Below, piece by piece: positions 39,793 through 45,510 of a DNA stretch of 45,510 nucleotides. Every line of letters begins with the position of its first letter. Positions within the stretch are counted from its first letter, which is position 1. The notes under the pieces are model-generated. The model was given only the letters and a program-made list of their open reading frames with translations. It was not told the DNA's origin and searched no databases. The stretch is from Actinomycetota bacterium (lineage in GTDB: Bacteria > Actinomycetota > Thermoleophilia > Solirubrobacterales > 70-9), in NCBI GenBank assembly GCA_018268675.1, contig JAFDWB010000017.1, positions 1 through 45,510 on the forward strand. The letters run 5' to 3'. A program made the position numbers and the translations under genes.

Positions 39793-40446
39793 TCAGCTGT
39801 CGGCGAGGCCGCCGAGGAAGAAGAAGGGGTTCGGGGGGCGCTCGTGCCAGGCGGCGCCGAGCGAGCCCTCGGCGGTGACCTTGCTGTCGGCGGGCGCCTC
39901 GGCGCGGATGCGGTCGGCGAGTTCCTTGGCGGCGTCCTCGTCGGCGGCGCCGACGACCATGTAGCGCCAGCGGCGCACCGGCTGGAGGCCCTCCGCCTGC
40001 AGCCGCGCGGCGAACTCCTTCGCCTCGCGGTGGGAGGGGAACTCGACCCGGACCTCGAACTCGGCGTACCCGTCGTGGGCGGCGACCTCTTCGTCCTCGG
40101 TCTTCATCAGTCGTTCGCGCTCGGCGGCCTTCTCCGCGTCGGTGGTGGGCTCGGGCGCGTCGGGGTCCTCCCAATCCTCGGCGACCGGGTGCCAGTGACG
40201 CAGCTCCGTGGTCGCCCTCCACCCCTGCGCATCGACGTATTTGCGCACCGCCGCATCGGCGCGGTCGAGCTGGTCGCGCTCCCCGGCGTAGAGGAAGATC
40301 TGCGCGTCGTCGTGGCTGACGATCACCCGCTTGTCCACATCCATCGCGAGGTCGTGTTCGAGCTCGGCGGAGCTGATCGCGTCGGCCAGCTTGCGCGCGG
40401 TCCCGCGGTCTTCGAGGCCGATCTGAAGTCGCCAGTCGTCGTCCAT
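39793..40446 (-). CDS. conserved hypothetical protein, RraB-like C-terminal domain possible
   Basis: A 217-residue soluble acidic protein beginning MDDDWRLQIGLEDRGTARKL. The middle is a charged linker (DWEDPDAPEPTTDAEKAAER). The C-terminal part, EFEVRVEFPSHREAKEFAAR then a RRWRYMVVGAADEDAAKEL strand-helix unit, resembles ferredoxin-like or RraB-type domains, as does the N-terminal half, hinting at two repeats. No catalytic motif, signal peptide or membrane segment is visible. ATG at 40446 is preferred over 40485. Function unknown; may be a regulator or a scaffold. Confidence 0.7.
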   Translation of the reverse strand: MDDDWRLQIGLEDRGTARKLADAISSAELEHDLAMDVDKRVIVSHDDAQIFLYAGERDQLDRADAAVRKYVDAQGWRATTELRHWHPVAEDWEDPDAPEPTTDAEKAAERERLMKTEDEEVAAHDGYAEFEVRVEFPSHREAKEFAARLQAEGLQPVRRWRYMVVGAADEDAAKELADRIRAEAPADSKVTAEGSLGAAWHERPPNPFFFLGGLADS

Positions 40447-40492
40447 GCAGGGAAGCCTAGTGGGGCCGCCGAGATTGCAGTACAAAGGCCTG

Positions 40493-41234
40493 ATGCAGGT
40501 GCCGGGCTTCCTCGCCGAATGGCGGCTGGACGGGACGATCGGGCTCGTCTTCTCGCTGCTGACCGTCGCGGTCGGCGTCGTCTACCTGGCCGCCGCCGAG
40601 CTGGGCCGACGGCGGGATCGGCGCGGCGGCCGACGAACACCTCTCCGCCCACATGGTCGAGCACATGCTGATCTGGCTCGCCGCGGCGCCGCTGCTGGTC
40701 GCCGGAGCGCCGATCCGGCTCGCCTTCTTCGCGCTCGGCCGGACCGGTCGCCACCGGCTCGCCGCCGCCCTCCACTCCCGCCCCGTCGTCGCGCTCACCG
40801 GCCCGATCCTCTCCACCGTCCTCTTCTCCGCGGTGGTGGTGATCAGCCACATCCCCGCCGTCTACGACCTGACCCTGGAAAATGGCCTCGCCCACGTCGG
40901 CGAGCACGCCCTCTACCTGCTCACCGCGACGCTGGTCTGGGCGCCGCTGATCGGGGCCGACCCGCTCCCCCACCGGGCCGGCGCGCGCGGCCGCTGCCTC
41001 TGTGTCGCCGCCTGCATGATCCCGATGGCGGCGATCTCGATCTGGCTGCTGGCGGCAGGCGCGCCGGTGTACGGGCCCTACCGGGAAGCGCTCGGCACGG
41101 CCGCGGCGCTCGCCGACCAGCAGCTGTCCGGGCTGATCATGCTGGTGGCCGGGATCCCGGCGTTCGCGATCGCGGCGGTCGCGGAGGCGCCGGCGTGGGA
41201 CCCGCGCCTGGCCGACTCGGGCGAGGTGCCGTAG
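40493..41234 (+). pseudogene. CtaG-like (caa3 oxidase assembly) membrane protein, internally deleted/frameshifted
   Basis: The part SAHMVEHMLIWLAAAPLLVAG onward, with several hydrophobic helices (ILSTVLFSAVVVISHIPAVY, HALYLLTATLVWAPLIG, ACMIPMAAISIWLLAAG), matches the Caa3_CtaG family. The N-terminal helix IGLVFSLLTVAVGVVYLAAA, beginning at ATG 40493, is in a different frame; in the frame of the main part an upstream stop occurs near 40560 and no start precedes ATG 40653. The second helix normally found between them is missing. Either a deletion broke the gene or a shorter protein starts at 40653, which itself encodes 193 residues. Confidence 0.65.
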
Positions 41235-41262
41235 CGCGGCGGGCGGGGACGGCAGGCGCGGG

Positions 41263-42762
41263 CTAATCTACCCAGCCGAAGGTCCGCTCGACCGCCTTGC
41301 GCCACTGCCGGTGGCGGCGCTCGCGCTCCTCCTCACCCATCCGCGGCTCCCAGCGACGATCCTCCGCCCAGCGCTCGCGCAGCTCCTCGGTGCCCGACCA
41401 AAAGCCGGTCGCGAGGCCGGCGGCGAAGGCGGCGCCGAGGGCCGTCGTCTCGATCACCGCCGGACGGATCACCGGCACGCCGAGCACGTCGGCCTGGAAC
41501 TGCATCAGCAGCCCGTCGGCGGTCATCCCGCCGTCGACCTTCAGCGCCGCGAGCGGCACCCCGGCGACCTCGTTGGCGGCGTCGACCACCTCGCGGCTCT
41601 GCCACGCGGTCGCCTCCAGCGTCGCCCGCGCGAGGTGGCCCTTGTTGGCGTAGGCGGTGAGGCCGACGATCGCGCCGCGGGCGTCTTCGCGCCAGTAGGG
41701 GGCGAAGAGCCCGGAGAAGGCGGGGACGAAGTAGACGCCGCCGTTGTCCTCGACGCTCGCCGCCAACGCCTCGATCTCCGCCGCGCTCTCGATCAGCCCG
41801 ATCCGGTCGCGCAGCCACTGTACGGCGGCGCCGGTCACCGCGATCGAGCCCTCGAGCATGTACTGCGGCGGACCGTCGGGACCGAGCCGCGCGCCGACCG
41901 TGGTCAGCAGCTTGTCGGTGTGGACGATCTCGGCGCCGGTGTTGAGCAAGAGGAACGAACCGGTGCCGTAGGTGTTCTTCGCGTCGCCGGGGTCGAAGCA
42001 GGTCTGGCCGACCATCGCCGCCTGCTGGTCGCCGAGCATGGCCGCCACCGGGCGCCCGCCGAGCGCCGTCCCATGCACCTCGCCGTAGACCTCGGCGGAG
42101 GAGCGGATCGCCGGCAGCATCGCGCGCGGGATCCCGATCAGGTCGAGGCTCGGCTGGTGCCAGTCGAGCGTCTCCAGGCTCATCAGCATGGTGCGGCTCG
42201 CGTTCGAGACGTCGGTGGCGTGGACGCCGCCGTCGGGGCCGCCGGTGAGGTTCCACAAAACCCAGCTGTCGATCGTGCCGAAGGCGAGCTCGCCCGCCTC
42301 GGCGCGGCGGCGCGCCCCCGCGACGCGGTCGAGGATCCAGGCGATCTTCGGGCCCGAGAAGTAGGTCGAGAGCGGCAGGCCGACCGCGCGGCGGAGGCGG
42401 TCCGGGCCCGCATCGCCGGCCAGCGCGCCGACGAGGTCGGCGGTCCGCGTGTCCTGCCAGACGATCGCGTCGTGGATCGGCTCGCCGGTCTCGCGGTCCC
42501 AGACCACGGTCGTCTCGCGCTGGTTCGTGATCCCGATCGCGGCGACGTCGCCGGCCTCGGCGCCGGAGCTCGCCAGGGCGCCCCCGATCACCTCGCGCAC
42601 CCGCCGCCAGATCTCCGTCGGGTCGTGCTCGACCCAGCCCGCTCGCGGCGTGATCTGCTCGTGCTCGCGCTGGTCGACCGCCCTGATCCGCCCGTCGCGG
42701 TCGAAGAGGATCAGGCGGGTCGAGGTCGTCCCCTGGTCGATCGCCGCGACGTACTCCGCCAT
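41263..42762 (-). CDS. glpK: glycerol kinase
   Basis: A 499-residue FGGY kinase. [16 protein letters not shown] is the N-terminal ATP-binding motif; [29 protein letters not shown] and WQDTRT are glycerol-kinase specific; [25 protein letters not shown] and the second FGGY region [21 protein letters not shown] follow. It phosphorylates glycerol to glycerol-3-phosphate in the cytosol. No glycerol facilitator or GlpD gene lies beside it in the window. Ends 28 bases from the convergent CtaG-like gene and is divergent from the DUF4232-like gene. Confidence 0.97.
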   Translation of the reverse strand: MAEYVAAIDQGTTSTRLILFDRDGRIRAVDQREHEQITPRAGWVEHDPTEIWRRVREVIGGALASSGAEAGDVAAIGITNQRETTVVWDRETGEPIHDAIVWQDTRTADLVGALAGDAGPDRLRRAVGLPLSTYFSGPKIAWILDRVAGARRRAEAGELAFGTIDSWVLWNLTGGPDGGVHATDVSNASRTMLMSLETLDWHQPSLDLIGIPRAMLPAIRSSAEVYGEVHGTALGGRPVAAMLGDQQAAMVGQTCFDPGDAKNTYGTGSFLLLNTGAEIVHTDKLLTTVGARLGPDGPPQYMLEGSIAVTGAAVQWLRDRIGLIESAAEIEALAASVEDNGGVYFVPAFSGLFAPYWREDARGAIVGLTAYANKGHLARATLEATAWQSREVVDAANEVAGVPLAALKVDGGMTADGLLMQFQADVLGVPVIRPAVIETTALGAAFAAGLATGFWSGTEELRERWAEDRRWEPRMGEEERERRHRQWRKAVERTFGWVD

Positions 42763-42829
42763 CGGCCCATCCTCGCCGATAGGAATGACGGGGCTTCCCA
42801 GAACGCGATCGAAGGGCTACCTTTCCGGC

Positions 42830-43345
42830 ATGAAAGCTCGCTTGCTGTTCACCCCGTTGGCGGCCGCCGCGCTTCTCGCCGCGGCCGTGCTCGCGCCCAC
42901 CGCCGCCGAGGCGACCGCCGCCAAGGCCTGCCCGGCCTCGGGCCTGGTCATCTGGGCAGGCGAAGAACCGGGGGGCGGGACGGCGGGCAGCGTCTACTAC
43001 CGGATCGAGTTCACGAACCTTTCCGGCGCCACGTGCACCCTGTCCGGCTACCCGAAGGTGAACGCGGTCGACCTGAAGGGCCGGCGGATCGGCGCGCCCG
43101 CCACCCACGAAGCGGGTAAAGCGCGGCGCGTGACCCTCGCCCCGGGCAAGAGCGCGACCGCCACGCTGCGGATCGTCGACGCCCTGAACTTCCCGACGAA
43201 CCAGTGCAAGGTGACGATCGCGGCGGGCCTGCGCGTGAGCGTCCCCGGCGGTACCGGCACGAAAGTCGCGCCGCTCGCCTTCGAAACCTGCGCCGACGCG
43301 AGCTCCAAGACCCTCGCCGTCGCCCCGGTCGCGCCCGCGGCCTGA
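42830..43345 (+). CDS. secreted protein with DUF4232-like domain
   Basis: A 171-residue protein with a clear signal peptide: MKARLLFTPLAAAALLAAAV then LAPTAAEATAA, cleaved probably before KACPAS. The mature part has YYRIEFTNLSGATCTLSGYP, VTLAPGKSATATLRI and FETCAD, with four cysteines that can pair, as in the DUF4232 group common in actinobacterial exported proteins. Function of that group is not known. ATG at 42830 is used although the frame is open far upstream over glpK. Confidence 0.8.
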   Translation: MKARLLFTPLAAAALLAAAVLAPTAAEATAAKACPASGLVIWAGEEPGGGTAGSVYYRIEFTNLSGATCTLSGYPKVNAVDLKGRRIGAPATHEAGKARRVTLAPGKSATATLRIVDALNFPTNQCKVTIAAGLRVSVPGGTGTKVAPLAFETCADASSKTLAVAPVAPAA

Positions 43346-43404
43346 CGCTCCACCGACACGGGGGGTGGGCGAAACCGTGACGGGGTCGGCCTGTTACGGG
43401 AGGA

Positions 43405-44532
43405 ATGAAGCGAAACGGACTTAGAGCCTGTCTCATCGCCATCGGCCTGGCAATGGCCGCGCTCCTCGTGCCTAACGCGGCCGCGGCGGCGCTGCCCGCG
43501 AACTTCTGGGGCGTCGTCGCCAACGAGACGCCGACCGAAGCGCAAGGGCAGGTGCTCAGGCAGGGCGGGGTGGAAAGCCTGCGGATGCCGATCAACTGGG
43601 CGGGCGTGCAGTCGGCGCCCGGCGCCGCGCCCGACTGGAGCGGCGTCGATCCCACCGTGCGCGCCGCCGCCGAGGCGGGCCTCTCGGTCCTCCCCTACCT
43701 CGGCGTGCCGCCGCGCTGGGCGGTCGCCTACGAAGGGGTGGGCGGGGCGCAGGCGCCGCGGAGCCTGCCGGTGCAGACCGCCGCCCAGCGCTCGGGGTGG
43801 CGTGAATTCCTCCGGCTGGCGGTCTTCCGCTACGGCCCCGGCGGCAGCTTCTGGGCCGAAAACCCGCTGCTCCCGCCGCGACCGATCCGCATCTGGCAGA
43901 TCTGGAACGAGGAGAACTACAAGTACTTCGCCGCGCGCCCGAACCCGTCCCAGTACGGGCAGCTCGTGGTCCAGTCCTACCACGACCTGCGCAGCGCCGA
44001 TCCGGGCGCCAGGATCGTCCTCGGCGGGCTCTTCACCCGGCCCAAGGGTGGGAAGGCGAAGCCGGTACCGGGGCGGATCAAGCGGTCCTACCTCGCCGCC
44101 GACTTCCTCGAACGCCTCTACCGCTCGACGCCCGCGATCCGCGGCAAGTTCGTCGCCGTCGCCCTCCACCCGTACTCGTACAGCTACACGCAGCTGACCC
44201 CGGAAATCGAAGAAGTCCGGGCGGCGCTGAAGCAGTCCCGCGACCCGGGGCGGGCGATCTGGCTCAGCGAGCTCGGCTGGAGCAGCGGCACGCCGAGCGC
44301 CGCCAACGGCCACAACGCGTTCGAGAAGGGGTGGCGGGGGCAGGCGCGCGAACTGAGCGGCGCGTTCAAGCTGCTGCGCGCGAACGCGGCCACCTGGCGG
44401 GTCCAGCGCGTGTACTGGTTCTCCTTCACCGATTCCCCCGGAACCTGCAACTTCTGCGACGGCTCGGGACTGTTCGGACCCGGTTTCGCGCCGAAGCCCG
44501 CCTGGTCGGCGTATAAGCGCCTGGGACGCTGA
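43405..44532 (+). CDS. secreted glycoside hydrolase, clan GH-A-like TIM barrel
   Basis: A 375-residue exported protein. Signal peptide: basic MKRNGLRACL, then IAIGLAMAALLVPNAAAAAL. The mature part is a beta/alpha barrel with SLRMPINWAGVQ, the acid/base Glu in IRIWQIWNEENYKYF (about E169) and the nucleophile Glu in AIWLSELGWSSG (about E289). This spacing and the two strand-end glutamates fit clan GH-A (GH5/GH39-like) enzymes; the sugar substrate is not readable. Four cysteines near the end (CNFC) may bind metal or form disulfides. GGGAGGA precedes the ATG. Confidence 0.82.
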   Translation: MKRNGLRACLIAIGLAMAALLVPNAAAAALPANFWGVVANETPTEAQGQVLRQGGVESLRMPINWAGVQSAPGAAPDWSGVDPTVRAAAEAGLSVLPYLGVPPRWAVAYEGVGGAQAPRSLPVQTAAQRSGWREFLRLAVFRYGPGGSFWAENPLLPPRPIRIWQIWNEENYKYFAARPNPSQYGQLVVQSYHDLRSADPGARIVLGGLFTRPKGGKAKPVPGRIKRSYLAADFLERLYRSTPAIRGKFVAVALHPYSYSYTQLTPEIEEVRAALKQSRDPGRAIWLSELGWSSGTPSAANGHNAFEKGWRGQARELSGAFKLLRANAATWRVQRVYWFSFTDSPGTCNFCDGSGLFGPGFAPKPAWSAYKRLGR

Positions 44533-44628
44533 GGCGCGCGGCGGCCAGGGCGCCGCCAGTTTCCTTGCAGGGTCAGGCCCGGACGGCCGGCCGGCGACCG
44601 GTCAGGAGTACCTTCGCTTCGAGGGCTC

Positions 44629-44943
44629 ATGAACGGTCGGCGCAGCGAAGACGGTCTCCACGCGGCTATCGTGTCGGGGTTCCTGGTCGGGCTGGTGGTT
44701 CTCGGGTTGCTGGGGGTGCCGGCGCTGCTGGTAGCGGCGATCGGCACCGTGGTGGCGGCGGTCGGGATCGGCCTCTTCCACCGCCGGCTCGAAGGGCGGG
44801 CGCGCGGCTCCTCGCGAGCGGGCGGCGGCCGGCGGGTGCCCGACGAGTACGTGCCACGGGTGCTGGAGAGCAGTTCGAGGCGGCGGCGCGCGGTCCGTCC
44901 GGGGCGCCGCCGGCATGCGTCCGCGCCCCTGCGTTTCCGCTGA
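44629..44943 (+). CDS. small membrane protein, unknown function
   Basis: A 104-residue frame with a hydrophobic block AAIVSGFLVGLVVLGLLGVP followed by ALLVAAIGTVVAAVGIGLF, forming one long or two short membrane helices, then a strongly basic tail (RRRRAVRPGRRRH). The start has GAGGG upstream at moderate distance. The basic tail would sit in the cytoplasm. No family recognised. Coding is likely but not certain, since GC-rich DNA gives many open frames. Confidence 0.5.
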   Translation: MNGRRSEDGLHAAIVSGFLVGLVVLGLLGVPALLVAAIGTVVAAVGIGLFHRRLEGRARGSSRAGGGRRVPDEYVPRVLESSSRRRRAVRPGRRRHASAPLRFR

Positions 44944-45064
44944 ATTTCCGGCCGAACCGCTGTGCTAGCGTCCCGGATACTGGGATCGGGTCGACTTACC
45001 GGACGGGGGACCCACCTAGGATCGTCCTGATATCGACCCTCGTCCTGGGAAGGGGTAGGTCGGT

Positions 45065-45510
45065 ATGAGTGGACGTTTCGGAAGGCCGAAGGGAGGCCGC
45101 CGGCTTTGGTTCGCGACGCTGCTCATGGCGCTTGCGGCGGCAGTAGTGCTGGCGGCGTGCGGCGGCAGCGGCGGCACGACGACGACCACGGCGAGCGGCG
45201 GCGAAGGGCCCAACGGCATCACCCCGGCGCCCGAATTCTCCGCCGCGGAACTCGAAGCACCTGCCGGCGCCAACTGGATCACGAACGGCGGCAGCATGTC
45301 GAACGACCGCTTCTCGACCCTCTCCGAAATCAACACCGAAAACGTCAAGGAACTGAAGGGCGACTGGGTCACCAAGATCGGCCAGAACGCCACCGCGGCC
45401 AAGTTCTCCGCCGAGGGCCAGGCGATCGAGTACGAAGGGACGATCTACATCACCGACGGGGCCGACGACGTCTTCGCGATCGACGCCCACAACGGCCACC
45501 GGCTCTGGAC
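45065..45510 (+). CDS. PQQ-type beta-propeller lipoprotein, N-terminal part (cut by window edge)
   Basis: The 148 codons present begin with a lipoprotein signal: MSGRFGRPKGGRRLWFATLL then MALAAAVVLAACGG, with the lipobox LAAC. After a Gly/Thr-rich linker come ANWITNGGSMSNDRFSTLSE and VKELKGDWVTKIG, then AIEYEGTIYITDGADDVFAI then DAHNGHRLW, the first propeller blades of quinoprotein alcohol-dehydrogenase-like proteins. The gene runs past the window, so the PQQ-binding residues cannot be checked. Probably an extracytoplasmic dehydrogenase or a non-catalytic propeller. Confidence 0.85.
   Translation, partial: MSGRFGRPKGGRRLWFATLLMALAAAVVLAACGGSGGTTTTTASGGEGPNGITPAPEFSAAELEAPAGANWITNGGSMSNDRFSTLSEINTENVKELKGDWVTKIGQNATAAKFSAEGQAIEYEGTIYITDGADDVFAIDAHNGHRLW

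Noticed and set aside
44995-45064. GGACGGGGGACCCACC before the PQQ-propeller gene resembles part of the ydaO-type c-di-AMP riboswitch.
   Set aside because: Only this short block fits; the conserved partner segments and pairing order of that riboswitch could not be found in the remaining leader.
1-45510. CRISPR array, prophage genes, toxin-antitoxin or defence-island genes.
   Set aside because: No regularly spaced repeats, phage structural genes or nuclease/antitoxin pairs were recognised anywhere in the window.

Overview
The window is very GC-rich, densely coded DNA from an actinobacterium. Actinobacterial-style acyl-CoA catabolism, many GTG/TTG starts, leaderless transcription signals and few intergenic gaps all fit. 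The mix of flavin-dependent luciferase-like oxidoreductases, hydantoinase/acetone-carboxylase-like proteins and a secreted glycosidase is compatible with Thermoleophilia/Solirubrobacterales, but that placement is inference; no rRNA, tRNA or marker gene is present.

Positions 1-35400 form one large catabolic region. Operon 1 (1-4452, +) carries the C-terminal half of a HyuB-type subunit, a zinc alcohol dehydrogenase and three SDRs. Next come a short minus operon (SnoaL-like protein and SDR, 4474-5740), an epoxide hydrolase (5799-6848), an SDR on the minus strand (6861-7628), a crotonase/hydrolase/SnoaL operon (7701-9870) and a minus-strand enoyl-CoA hydratase. The run 10728-14753 encodes an SDR, a cupin, an NmrA-like protein, a CaiB-type CoA-transferase and a decayed CitE-like lyase. 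The core block 14875-26524 encodes a small zinc-ribbon protein, full-length HyuB, a thiolase, two adjacent acyl-CoA dehydrogenases, HyuA, a two-domain VOC protein, a luciferase-like oxidoreductase, a second VOC protein and a second CaiB-type transferase. Then follow an alcohol dehydrogenase, a RutA-like oxidoreductase and an epoxide hydrolase (-), an MFS exporter with a hydrolase (+), a thiolase with a CoA-transferase (-), and an enoyl-CoA hydratase (+). Together they look like a route that oxidises, carboxylates, CoA-activates and thiolytically shortens a cyclic or ketonic (terpenoid-like) substrate; the substrate itself cannot be read from the sequence.

Most operon heads in this region share an AT-rich TTAGA/AGATTAG element next to a TANNNT-type -10 box, often placed so that the message would begin at or within a few bases of the start codon. 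This suggests one regulon. The only transcription-factor gene seen in the window, a GntR/FCD gene at its right edge, carries two single-base frameshifts.

Positions 35400-39700 are a scar: the broken GntR gene, a decayed IS3-family element with recognisable terminal inverted repeats, a trypsin-like protease remnant whose middle is inverted, the last ~36 codons of an alcohol dehydrogenase, and an apparently intact IS481-family element.

Positions 39700-45510 return to housekeeping or secreted functions: a conserved hypothetical protein, a CtaG-like membrane protein that appears internally deleted, glycerol kinase, a secreted DUF4232-like protein, a secreted glycosidase, a small membrane protein and the start of a PQQ-propeller lipoprotein.
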